Source: CAZQFV01 sp964592645 (GTDB lineage: Bacteria; Chloroflexota; Chloroflexia; DTKN01). Taken from it: DNA of 64,000 nucleotides. Shown one piece after another: positions 1 through 7,545 of this stretch; position 1 is the stretch's first letter, and every line of letters starts with the position of its first letter. The DNA is taken from positions 1-64,000 of the forward strand of contig CAZQFV010000020.1 of assembly GCA_964592645.1 (NCBI GenBank), read 5' to 3'. The notes under the pieces are model-generated. The model was not told the DNA's origin, did not search any database, and was given only the letters and a program-made list of their open reading frames with translations. Both the position numbers and the translations under genes were made by a program.

Positions 1-120
1 GGGGGGCGCAACTTTGTGATCGTCGGGGAGGAGGAGACGCCCGGCGGCGCGGCGCAGGGCGGGAGCGCGCCGGCCGGCGACGCCATGGCCAAGACGGCCC
101 GCTGGAGGAGTCCAAGATGA
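1..120 (+). CDS. C-terminal end of an unknown protein (cut by window start)
   Basis: The first 120 bases read open in frame 1 and end at TGA 118-120, giving about 39 C-terminal residues. A short hydrophobic strand (NFVIVG) is followed by an acidic Gly/Ala-rich tail. The stop overlaps the ATG of the next gene in an ATGA junction, which supports a real, translationally coupled gene. Too little remains to name a family. The same bases are also open in the frame of the next gene, so an N-terminal extension of that gene is the alternative. Confidence 0.45.
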   Translation, partial: GGRNFVIVGEEETPGGAAQGGSAPAGDAMAKTARWRSPR

Positions 121-338
121 GCGACATCACCTATCTGGGATGGTTCGACGACAACCCCAAGAAGCCCACGGAGCAAAAGATTGACGAGGCGGTGGAGCGC
201 TACGTGCGGCGTTTCGGCCGGCGGCCGAACCTCTGCCTGGTGAACCGGGCGGACCAGGTGACCCACCGCACGGTGGAAGTACGCTGCGCCGGGCACGTGC
301 GCCGCAACCACTTCCTCGTGGCCTATGTGCCAGGCTAG
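117..338 (+). CDS. Small conserved-looking protein, function unknown (73 aa)
   Basis: This is a 73-residue soluble protein with no signal peptide or membrane segment. It has an acidic N-terminal half (TYLGWFDDNPKKP, then a helix starting EQKIDEAVERYVRRFG) and a basic C-terminal half ending in a short hydrophobic strand. ATG 117 is preceded by GGAGGA at about 103-108 and overlaps the stop of the upstream gene, so the two are probably translated together. The pattern RRFGRRPNLCLVN looks like a structured fold rather than a chance reading frame. I do not recognise a named family and see no catalytic motif. Confidence 0.6.
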   Translation: MSDITYLGWFDDNPKKPTEQKIDEAVERYVRRFGRRPNLCLVNRADQVTHRTVEVRCAGHVRRNHFLVAYVPG

Positions 339-484
339 GAATGGATACGGGGCCCCGGAGTGGGCCCGCCCCCCGGTATCACAGGCCTCCATGGTCTTTG
401 CATTGCCAGGGCCGACATCCGCTCCCCCCCCCCGGCGCCGATGGATGGGTGTCCGGGGGCGCGCGCCCGATGTCTGTCCGTTTC

Positions 485-513
485 TTGCGCCGTTCCCTCA
501 ATGCGCGTATAAT
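485..513 (+). promoter_or_regulatory. Sigma-A-type promoter for the 78-aa gene
   Basis: TTGCGC at 485-490 and a perfect TATAAT at 508-513 are separated by 17 bases. Transcription would start near 520, about 33 bases upstream of the GTG at 553. The preceding stretch from 339 to 484 shows nothing I can name. Confidence 0.7.
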
Positions 514-552
514 ATGGCAGACCCGTGGCAACTCACCTATTGGGAGGTGTCC

Positions 553-789
553 GTGGCCAGCTATAGCAAACAGAGTCGATTGCGCTCCGAGCGCGTGATC
601 GAGGCCGCGGTCCAGTTCTTTGGCGGATTGGGACTGCAGCGTCGGTACGTGGAGGCCGGCTGTGCCTGCTTCGAGGGCGGCGGTGGCTTTGTGGCGATCT
701 CGACCTGTCCACGGGACCGCGGCTGCGAGGTTCTGCTGGAAACGCAGGAATGGGACCTTCAAGTACGCGAGTTCCTGGGTCGGATCTGA
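553..789 (+). CDS. Small conserved-type protein, function unknown (78 aa)
   Basis: The frame is open further upstream, but the promoter at 485-513 and a GGGAGG ribosome binding site at 542-547 place the start at GTG 553, giving 78 residues. The protein reads as a helix (SERVIEAAVQFFGGLGLQRR) followed by a beta-rich half with the Gly-rich turn FEGGGGFVAIS and the ending ETQEWDLQVREFLGRI. It has two cysteines, no signal peptide and no membrane segment. The compact, regular fold pattern suggests a conserved single-domain protein. I do not recognise a described function. It is monocistronic as far as the sequence shows. Confidence 0.55.
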   Translation: MASYSKQSRLRSERVIEAAVQFFGGLGLQRRYVEAGCACFEGGGGFVAISTCPRDRGCEVLLETQEWDLQVREFLGRI

Positions 790-852
790 TCTCGGCGCCG
801 ATGTCGAAACTCGGCGCACGCGGATTTCGGCTTCAGGGTAGTATAGCGAGCT

Positions 853-1818
853 ATGCAGGGGTCAGTAGGGTCGGCCGTGCCGCCCACAGCAGCCATCATC
901 GCCACCGATCTCACCCGGCAGTTTGGCACCTTTACCGCTGTGGACCAGATCTCTTTCCACGTGCGCAAGGGCGAGATCTTTGGCTTCCTGGGCCCTAACG
1001 GTTCGGGCAAAACCACCACCATCCGCATGCTCTGCGGCCTGTTGATGCCCACGGCCGGCCGCGCCCAGGTCCTGGGCTTCGATGTCGCCCGCCGGCCCGA
1101 GGAGGTCAAGGCGCGCATCGGCTATATGTCACAGCGCTTTGCCCTCTACAGCGACCTCTCCGTGCGCGAGAACCTGGAGTTCTATGCCGGCATCTACCGC
1201 CTGCCGCGGGCCCTGCGCCGGTCCCGCATCGCCGAGTTCCTGCAGTTGGTCGACCTGGCCGACCGCGCCACGGTGCGCGTGGAGAACCTCTCCGGGGGCT
1301 GGAAGCAGCGCCTGGCGCTGGGCTGCGCCATCCTGCATCGCCCCCAGATGCTCTTTCTGGATGAGCCCACCGGCGGCGTGGATCCCGCTTCCCGCCGCGA
1401 GTTCTGGGACCTGATCTATACGATGGCCCGCGCCGGCACCACCATCTTTGTCACGACTCACTACATGGACGAGGCCGAGCACTGCGAGACGATCGGCCTG
1501 ATGCATCAGGGGCGGCTCATCGCCTGCGACAGCCCCGGTTCGTTGAAGGCCCAGGCCATGCGCGGCCAGGTCTGGGAGTTGGCCTGCGAGCCGTTGTTGC
1601 CGGCGCTCGATCTCCTCGCTCGCCGGCCGGCCGTCCGCGAAGTGGCCATCTACGGCTCTCTCCTGCACGTCATCGCGCCGCCCGACGCCGGGCCGGACAT
1701 CCGGGCGGCGCTGCAGGAAGGAGGCATCGCCGTGCAGTCCCTGCAGCCCGTCCCTCCTTCCCTGGAAGATGTCTTCATCTCCTTGGCCCAGGAGCCCCTG
1801 GACCTGCACTCTCCGTGA
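853..1818 (+). CDS. ABC transporter ATP-binding protein (ABC-2 export type)
   Basis: This is a 321-aa nucleotide-binding subunit of the DrrA/YbhF class that powers ABC-2 exporters. Walker A GPNGSGKTT lies at residues 47-55, a Q-loop in YMSQRF near 93, the signature LSGGWKQR at 146-153, Walker B FLDEPT at 168-173, and an H-loop TTHYMDEAEH near 205. The C-terminal 90 residues match the regulatory extension of this class. A TAGTAT hexamer at 839-844 ends about eight bases before ATG 853, so the mRNA could be nearly leaderless; no good ribosome binding site is visible. No permease gene follows, because the next gene is convergent and overlaps the last 44 bases. The membrane partner must be elsewhere or lost. 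Confidence 0.85.
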   Translation: MQGSVGSAVPPTAAIIATDLTRQFGTFTAVDQISFHVRKGEIFGFLGPNGSGKTTTIRMLCGLLMPTAGRAQVLGFDVARRPEEVKARIGYMSQRFALYSDLSVRENLEFYAGIYRLPRALRRSRIAEFLQLVDLADRATVRVENLSGGWKQRLALGCAILHRPQMLFLDEPTGGVDPASRREFWDLIYTMARAGTTIFVTTHYMDEAEHCETIGLMHQGRLIACDSPGSLKAQAMRGQVWELACEPLLPALDLLARRPAVREVAIYGSLLHVIAPPDAGPDIRAALQEGGIAVQSLQPVPPSLEDVFISLAQEPLDLHSP

Positions 1819-3121
1819 ACCGGGTGACCTCGACCTGCTCGATGCGCGGCCCGCGCATCTTCAGGACGCGCAACCGCAGGTCGCGGTAGCGGAACGATTC
1901 GCCCTCGGTCGGTAGGTGCTGCAGGTGGGTCAGGATAAAGCCGGCCACCGTCTCGTACTCCTCCGCTTCCGGCAGCCCCAGCCGTAGCTCCTCGTTGGCC
2001 TCCTCCAGGCGCATCTGCGCCGGTATGACCAGCGGCCGTCCATCGGCCGGCCGGGGAGAGGCGCGGGCCCCGCTCAACTCGTCCTGCAGTTCGCCGATGA
2101 TCTCCTCGACGATGTCCTCCACCGTCATGGCCCCGGCCACGCCGCCGTATTCGTCGACCAGGATGGCCATGCGCATGTGCTCCTGGCGCAGCTTCTGCAG
2201 CAGGTCGACCACCGGTTTGGTCTCGGGGAAGAAGAGGGCCGGCCGCATCAGCTCATGCACCGGGCGCTCCAGGTCGATCCTGCTGCCCGGCATGTTCAGG
2301 AGCAGGTCCTTGACCGACACGACGCCGACTACGTCGTCCACGCCGCCGGACCCGAGCACGGGAAAGCGGCTGTGGCCGGTCTGCCGGAACCGGGACAGCA
2401 GCACGCGCAGCGGGTCGTCGCGGGATACTGTCACCAGGTCGGTGCGCGGGATCATCACCTGGCGGGCGGTGAGCTCGCCCAGGTCGAAGACGCGGACCAG
2501 CATGCGCTGCTCTGCCTCTTCGATCACGCCGCCCCGCCGGCTGTCGGCGACCAGCATTTTGAGCTCCTGCACCGAGTGGACCCTTTCGTGGCCGCCGGCC
2601 GGCGGCACGTGGACCAGCCGCAGAAAGAGGTTGCCGGCGCCGTTCAGGAGCCAGATGAGGGGCCGGAAGAGGTGGAAGCTCCACAGGATCGGGCGGGCGA
2701 CGAGCAGGGAGGTGCGTTCCGGGTACTGCAGGGCCACCGACTTGGGTGCCAACTCGCCCAAGACGACGGTCAGGAAGGTGATGATGGCGAAGGAGAGGGC
2801 CACGGCGATGCCGGCCCGGGCCGGCCCCAGCCACCCGGCCGGCAGCAGTCCGAGCAGCGGCTCCAGGATCGGCACCAGGGCCTCTTCCCCGATCCATCCC
2901 AGCAGCAGGCTGGCGACGGTGATGCCTAGCTGCGTGGCGGCGATGAAGCGGTCGGGATCGCGGATGGCCTGCCGCACGACCTGGGCCGTGCGGTTGCCCT
3001 GGGCGATCAGCTCCTCCACCCGTGTCCGCCGCACGCTCACCAGGGCGAACTCGGCGGCGACAAAGAAGCCGTTCGCCAGGACCAGCGCGGCCACGGCCAA
3101 CAGACGTCCGATGATTTCCAT
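1775..3121 (-). CDS. CNNM/CorC-family membrane protein with CBS pair (hemolysin-C type)
   Basis: This 448-aa protein has the standard layout of the CorB/CorC/CNNM family implicated in Mg2+/Co2+ handling. An N-terminal DUF21 membrane domain spans about residues 1-190 (membrane segments near 5-30, 60-80, 105-130 and 140-165, with the ANGFFVAAEFALVSVRR opening). Two CBS domains follow at about 215-340 (motifs QVMIPRTDLVTV and MAILVDEYGGVAG), then a CorC_HlyC domain at about 350-435. AAGGTGG precedes ATG 3121, and a promoter is readable upstream. The 3' end overlaps the convergent ABC ATPase by 44 bases. Ion specificity cannot be told from sequence. Confidence 0.9.
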   Translation of the reverse strand: MEIIGRLLAVAALVLANGFFVAAEFALVSVRRTRVEELIAQGNRTAQVVRQAIRDPDRFIAATQLGITVASLLLGWIGEEALVPILEPLLGLLPAGWLGPARAGIAVALSFAIITFLTVVLGELAPKSVALQYPERTSLLVARPILWSFHLFRPLIWLLNGAGNLFLRLVHVPPAGGHERVHSVQELKMLVADSRRGGVIEEAEQRMLVRVFDLGELTARQVMIPRTDLVTVSRDDPLRVLLSRFRQTGHSRFPVLGSGGVDDVVGVVSVKDLLLNMPGSRIDLERPVHELMRPALFFPETKPVVDLLQKLRQEHMRMAILVDEYGGVAGAMTVEDIVEEIIGELQDELSGARASPRPADGRPLVIPAQMRLEEANEELRLGLPEAEEYETVAGFILTHLQHLPTEGESFRYRDLRLRVLKMRGPRIEQVEVTRFTESAGPGAPGPRR

Positions 3122-3163
3122 AGTTCACCACCTTGGCATAGTGCCCCATAACGGCTGTTATCC

Positions 3164-3192
3164 ATTGTAACCACAACTTGCTTCCCGGTCAA
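3164..3192 (-). promoter_or_regulatory. Promoter of the CNNM/CorC gene
   Basis: On the minus strand, TTGACC (3192-3187) and TACAAT (3169-3164) are separated by 17 bases. The -35 box abuts the promoter region of the divergent lipoprotein gene, so the two promoters partly occupy the same DNA. Confidence 0.65.
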
Positions 3193-3201
3193 TCGGGAGT
3201 G

Positions 3202-3210
3202 TGGTATAAT
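3202..3210 (+). promoter_or_regulatory. Extended -10 promoter of the glycosidase-like lipoprotein gene
   Basis: TGG directly followed by TATAAT (3205-3210) forms an extended -10 element. The -35 position 17 bases upstream (TTCCCG, 3182-3187) is poor, as is usual for extended -10 promoters. Transcription would begin near 3217, before ATG 3254. Confidence 0.6.
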
Positions 3211-3253
3211 AGGGGCCGCCGGCCGTGCGCAAGGAGGCCGGCAGGACGAAGCG

Positions 3254-5371
3254 ATGGTCCAGGCCAAAGATCGCCCGGCTTGCAGATTCCTGGGCATGGC
3301 CGGCCCCTGCGGATGGAGAGCGTTCCTCCTCCTGATCGGGGCCGCCCTCCTGGTTTCCTGCGTGCCCGGCTCCACCGCGCCGCTTTCCACATCGCCGGTG
3401 TGGTCCACGGCGCCGGCCGCGGCGGCGACACCCACGCCCACCGCGCCCCCTACCTGGACGGCGCCACCCGGCCCCAGCACCGCGGCCACGGCCACCCCGA
3501 CGCCGCCCTGGCCCACGGCCCAGCCCTCCCCCACGGCCGCTCCGCCGCTGCGCCCGGAGATGCAGACGGCGGCCTACTTCTTCTATTGGCACGCCTGCCC
3601 CGAACAGAACTGCGTGCCCGGCATCCTCTATGCCCTGCCTCCGGGTTGGGCGGCGCCCTTTCCCGAGGACCCCGATTCCCGCGACGGCACCTACTACTCC
3701 TCCCTGAACCGCTACTGGTACCTCCAGGAGCTGCGCGACATGCAGCGCGCCGGGATCGACATCGTCCTCCCCGTATCCTGGGGAGAGCACCCCTTCCCGT
3801 GGTTCCAGACGGGCGTGCTGCGCCAAATCGTGGAGGCCAACCGCCAGATGGAGACCCCGTTGCGCATCGGCCTCTTCGACGACACGACCTCCGAGGTGGC
3901 CGAGTACAACGACTTTGCCGACAACCGCGAGTTCGACCACAGCGCCTATACCTTCAAAGGGCTGCCCCTGGACCTGAGCGATCCGGCCGCCGGATTTTTC
4001 TTCTACGACCGCAAGATCAAGCCCTTCTTTCAGACCATCCCGCAGGAAATGTGGGCTACGCACGACGGCCGGCCGGTTGAAGAAGGGGGCCGCCCGCTCA
4101 TCGTTGTCTACATGCGTCAGAATATCGTCCATCTTGAGCGCGCCGGCAGCCTGTGGGCGGCGGTCAAAGGCGCTTTCGCCCGCGATTTTCAGGACCGCAA
4201 CGGCCGGCCTATCACCCCCTTTGTCGTTATGGAGGACACCTGGTTCAACGGCGATTCCCTGGGCGGGGCCCCGCCCCTGGATGCGGTCGTCGACGCCCGC
4301 TACACCTGGGGCGCGGCCCTGACCGGACCGCAGTGGCATACCCATGCCGGCTACACCGTGGCGGCGATCGGGCCGGGCTTTGACGATACCAAGAATGTGA
4401 ACTCTTCGGGGCGCATCCGGCCCCGGGACGTGGGACCGGACGGGCAGCCGGGCGGCCCCGGGGCCTTTCTCCTGGGCAGCTTCGCCCGCCTCCCGGCCGG
4501 CACCGACCTGCTGCTGATCGAGACCTGGAACGAGCTATACGAGGGCACCGGCGTCTGCCGCGCCGCCTACCCGGCCATCGGCGGCCGCTTCGTGGCGGAA
4601 GACTTTTACATCGACCTCCTGCGCCAGCTCCTGCGGGGGCAGGCGCTCTGGTGGGCCGCGCAGCCGCTGCCGCCGGACCGGCCGGCGCGGTTGGAAAGCG
4701 GCCGCTCCTATCGCCTGGACTTGCCCGTGGAGAACACCGGGGCCCGCGCCTGGGACGCCGCAGCCGGCACCCACCTGTGGGTCACCGGCGACCTTTTCCC
4801 CTCCGGCTACCGGGCCTGGACGGACCGGCCGGTGCGTCCGGGGGAGACGGCCCATTTCATCGTGCCCCTGGCCGCCCCGGCCCGCGCCGGCCTCTATACG
4901 CTCGCCTGGCAGGTGGTCGGGCCGCAGGGGCCGATCGGCCCTTCCGCTACGACGCAGATCCAGGTGCAGAGCAGCACCGTCACCGCCACGCTGTGGGTGG
5001 ATCCGCCCCGGCAGCCTGTCCGCGCCGGCGATCCGCTGACGCTCACCGTGGAGATCCGGCCGGCGATGGAGGTCGCGGCGGTGCTCCTGGGCCTGCGCTT
5101 CGACCCGGCGCTGCTGCGTCTGGAGGGCGTCGTCCCCCGGCTGGAACCGCTTCCACAATGGAAGGCCGATATCGACAACGAGCAGGGCCGCGCGTCCCTG
5201 GCGATCCGCACCATCACCGGCGAACCCGCCGCCCGCCTCGTTGTCCTGCGTTGGCGCGCTCTGGGCACCGGGCCGACCGGATTCTGGATCGAACAGTCCG
5301 AGGCCGTGCAGCGCGACGGCCCGGCCCTGGTCCTGCCTGCCCTCTGGGTGCCCCTGGAGGTGGGGCCATGA
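3254..5371 (+). CDS. Secreted glycoside-hydrolase-like lipoprotein with Ig-like and cohesin-like domains
   Basis: This 705-aa protein starts with a lipoprotein signal peptide (hydrophobic run, lipobox LVSC, Cys36) and a Pro/Thr/Ala-rich linker at about residues 40-100. Residues about 103-460 resemble the (beta/alpha)8 glycoside hydrolase fold of GH99/GH71-like proteins (opening AAYFFYWH, then AGIDIVLPVSW and ETWNELYEG). Residues about 475-570 form an NBR1-like Ig domain. Residues about 575-700 resemble a cohesin domain (LRFDPALLRLEG), which usually mediates protein-protein contact. AGGA lies about seven bases before ATG 3254; ATG 3296 is an alternative that keeps the signal peptide. It leads a surface-glycan gene run. 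The substrate is unknown. Confidence 0.7.
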   Translation: MVQAKDRPACRFLGMAGPCGWRAFLLLIGAALLVSCVPGSTAPLSTSPVWSTAPAAAATPTPTAPPTWTAPPGPSTAATATPTPPWPTAQPSPTAAPPLRPEMQTAAYFFYWHACPEQNCVPGILYALPPGWAAPFPEDPDSRDGTYYSSLNRYWYLQELRDMQRAGIDIVLPVSWGEHPFPWFQTGVLRQIVEANRQMETPLRIGLFDDTTSEVAEYNDFADNREFDHSAYTFKGLPLDLSDPAAGFFFYDRKIKPFFQTIPQEMWATHDGRPVEEGGRPLIVVYMRQNIVHLERAGSLWAAVKGAFARDFQDRNGRPITPFVVMEDTWFNGDSLGGAPPLDAVVDARYTWGAALTGPQWHTHAGYTVAAIGPGFDDTKNVNSSGRIRPRDVGPDGQPGGPGAFLLGSFARLPAGTDLLLIETWNELYEGTGVCRAAYPAIGGRFVAEDFYIDLLRQLLRGQALWWAAQPLPPDRPARLESGRSYRLDLPVENTGARAWDAAAGTHLWVTGDLFPSGYRAWTDRPVRPGETAHFIVPLAAPARAGLYTLAWQVVGPQGPIGPSATTQIQVQSSTVTATLWVDPPRQPVRAGDPLTLTVEIRPAMEVAAVLLGLRFDPALLRLEGVVPRLEPLPQWKADIDNEQGRASLAIRTITGEPAARLVVLRWRALGTGPTGFWIEQSEAVQRDGPALVLPALWVPLEVGP

Positions 5372-5427
5372 CGCCGCACCCTGGCCCCGGCGCGCCATGG
5401 CCCCTGGCGGGAGGTCCCCTTGGCTAG
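5368..5427 (+). other. 19-codon linking ORF between lipoprotein and glycosyltransferase genes
   Basis: ATG 5368 overlaps the stop of the preceding gene (ATGA) and the reading frame ends at TAG 5425-5427, a few bases inside the next gene. The encoded Pro/Gly-rich peptide has no recognisable fold. It may only serve to carry terminating ribosomes to the TTG start at 5420, or it may be chance. Confidence 0.25.
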
Positions 5428-7543
5428 ATCCGTTGAGCGCCTCCTGCTGGTCCTCATCATACTCCTGGCCCTCTTCCTGCGGTTCTACGGCCTGGGCTTC
5501 AGCCTGCCGCTGACCGTCCATCCCGATGAGCCCAACGTCGTCGACCATGCGGTGGCCACCATCAAGACGGGGGACTGGAACCCCCGCTGGTTCATCTACC
5601 CTTCCGGGTACCACTATCTCCAGGTGGGCGTGCTCAGCCTGCACCTCCTCTGGGGCATCGCCCGCGGCATCTACAGCGGGCCGGCCGACCTGCCGGACTC
5701 CAGCCACGTCATCACCGCCGCCCCCGCCGCCTACCTCTGGGCCCGCGGGACGACCGCCCTCTTCGGCGCGCTGAGCGTTTTCCTGGTCTACCTGCTGGGG
5801 CGGCGGCTCTCCGGCCCCGGCGCCGGCCTGGTCGGGGCGCTGCTGCTGGCGGTGTCGCCGCTGCACGCGGAGCACTCGCACTATGTGACTACCGACGTGC
5901 CGACGGCCGCGCTGACGCTGCTGGCGGTCTACCTGGCCATCGAGGTCCTGGAGCGCGGCGGCCTGGGGCGGGGGTTCCTGGCCGGCCTGGTCGTGGGCCT
6001 GGCCGGCGGCTTCAAGTACAACGCCGTCGTCGCCCTGCTCCCCCTCCTGCTGGCGGTGGGGCTGCGGGCGGCGCGGCGGGAGCCCGCCGCCCGGCGGGCC
6101 ACCCTGCCCCTGTTGGCAATGGCCCTCCTCGGCGTCCTCGTGGGCTACACGGTGGCCTGCCCCTACACCTTTGCCGACCTGCCCACCTTCCTCGACGACC
6201 TGGGCTACGAGACGCACGTCTACCGCTTCGGCGGCGAGGCCGGGGTGATCCGCATCTACGAGGTGGGCAACCTGCGCCTGCCCCCCTGGATGGCCTATGC
6301 CCACTACCTGGGCGAGGAGAACCTCCCGGCGGCGCTGGCCTACCTGGGGGGAATCGTCCTCGCCCTGGTTCGTCGCCGCCGGCCGGAGATGGTCCTGCTT
6401 TCGTTCGTTGCCGGGTACTACCTCTTCCTTTCCTCTTACGCCTCCATCTTTGTGCGCAACGTCCTCCCGGCCTTGCCCGCTCTGGCCGTGCTGGGCGGCA
6501 TCTTCCTCGCCGAGGGGGCCAGGTGGCTGGTCGAGCGCCGGCCATGGAAAGAACCGCTGTCGCGTCTGTCGGGCGCGCTGCTGGCCCACAAGCGGACTGG
6601 ACAGCGCGCGGCCCTGTCCGCCCGGGGGGGCGCGGGCCTGCTGCGCTCCCTGGATGGGGTCCTCCTGCTGCTCGTCGCGCCGGCCATCTCCTTCGCCCCC
6701 GCCCGCGGCATCTACGGCGCGGACCGCTACCTGGCCATCCCCACCAGCGAGGTGCAGGCCCGTTCCTGGCTCGATGCCCATGTCGCCCCCGGGGAAAAGG
6801 TCGCCGCGGAACTGCACCCGTTGGTCTTTATGCGCTCATCCTACCATGTAACCCCGGTGGACTACCTCAGCAACTACCCCCTGGAGGCGCTGGTCAACCT
6901 GGGCTACACCTATGTGGTGGCCAACTCCGAACGCTACGGCCCGGAGTTTGCCCGCCAGGACACTTTCCCCGACTACTACCTGCCGCTTTTGAGCCGTTTG
7001 GAGCGGGTGGCCGATTTTCCGGGGCACACGCAGAAGCTGCCGGGCCCGCGCCTGACGATCTTCCGCCTGCCGGCGGGCGGGCCACACCCGCAGCGCAGCC
7101 TGGATGTCGCGGCCGGTTCGGGACTGCGCCTGCTGGGCCTCGACATAGGGTGGCGCCGGGGCGAGGGGGAGCTGTCTTACGTCCAGGCCGTCGCCGGCCT
7201 GCGGGCGGGAGAGTCCCTGGCCCTGGCGCTTTACATGCGGGCGGACGCCGCCCTGCCCGAGGATTATACCGCCCTATTGCGCCTGCGCGCCGCGGATGGA
7301 AAGGTCGTAGCGTCGACGGAGGTCGCCCCCTGTGGCGGGGCCTGCCCGACGAGCGGCTGGGCCCCCGGGCAGGTAGTGGTTGTCAACGCCGACATATCCC
7401 TGGCGCCGGTCCTGCCGGCCGGCGCCTACCGCCTGGAGCTGCAGGTGCTGCGTCCGGGGACGCGCCAGCCGCTGCCCTTTGCGCCGGCCGGCCCGGAGGC
7501 GGGCACGCTCGCGCTGGCCGAGATCGCCCTGATGGAGCCATAG
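5420..7543 (+). CDS. GT-C family (GT39-like) membrane glycosyltransferase
   Basis: This 707-aa polytopic protein has about 10-12 membrane segments in residues 8-420. An acidic pair sits in the first extracytoplasmic loop (HPDEPN, Asp36-Glu37), the usual catalytic/metal position of polyprenyl-phosphate-sugar-dependent GT-C enzymes such as protein mannosyltransferases. The C-terminal part (about 440-707) is soluble and beta-rich. The start is TTG 5420, chosen because GGGAGG at 5409-5414 sits five bases upstream. The gene follows a secreted glycosidase-like lipoprotein and precedes another GT-C-type protein, suggesting extracytoplasmic glycan assembly. Donor and acceptor cannot be deduced. Confidence 0.8.
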   Translation: MARSVERLLLVLIILLALFLRFYGLGFSLPLTVHPDEPNVVDHAVATIKTGDWNPRWFIYPSGYHYLQVGVLSLHLLWGIARGIYSGPADLPDSSHVITAAPAAYLWARGTTALFGALSVFLVYLLGRRLSGPGAGLVGALLLAVSPLHAEHSHYVTTDVPTAALTLLAVYLAIEVLERGGLGRGFLAGLVVGLAGGFKYNAVVALLPLLLAVGLRAARREPAARRATLPLLAMALLGVLVGYTVACPYTFADLPTFLDDLGYETHVYRFGGEAGVIRIYEVGNLRLPPWMAYAHYLGEENLPAALAYLGGIVLALVRRRRPEMVLLSFVAGYYLFLSSYASIFVRNVLPALPALAVLGGIFLAEGARWLVERRPWKEPLSRLSGALLAHKRTGQRAALSARGGAGLLRSLDGVLLLLVAPAISFAPARGIYGADRYLAIPTSEVQARSWLDAHVAPGEKVAAELHPLVFMRSSYHVTPVDYLSNYPLEALVNLGYTYVVANSERYGPEFARQDTFPDYYLPLLSRLERVADFPGHTQKLPGPRLTIFRLPAGGPHPQRSLDVAAGSGLRLLGLDIGWRRGEGELSYVQAVAGLRAGESLALALYMRADAALPEDYTALLRLRAADGKVVASTEVAPCGGACPTSGWAPGQVVVVNADISLAPVLPAGAYRLELQVLRPGTRQPLPFAPAGPEAGTLALAEIALMEP

Positions 7544-7545
7544 CC

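Noticed and set aside
4535..6817. Very long minus-strand open frame opposite the lipoprotein and glycosyltransferase genes
   Set aside because: Its product is a low-complexity Gly/Gln/Arg/Pro-rich chain, as expected for the antisense of GC-rich genes; the plus-strand frames have clear domains.
6523..7545. Long N-terminal extension of the second GT-C gene
   Set aside because: It overlaps the first glycosyltransferase in a shadow frame; GTG 7546 directly follows the upstream stop and gives a normal membrane-protein N-terminus.
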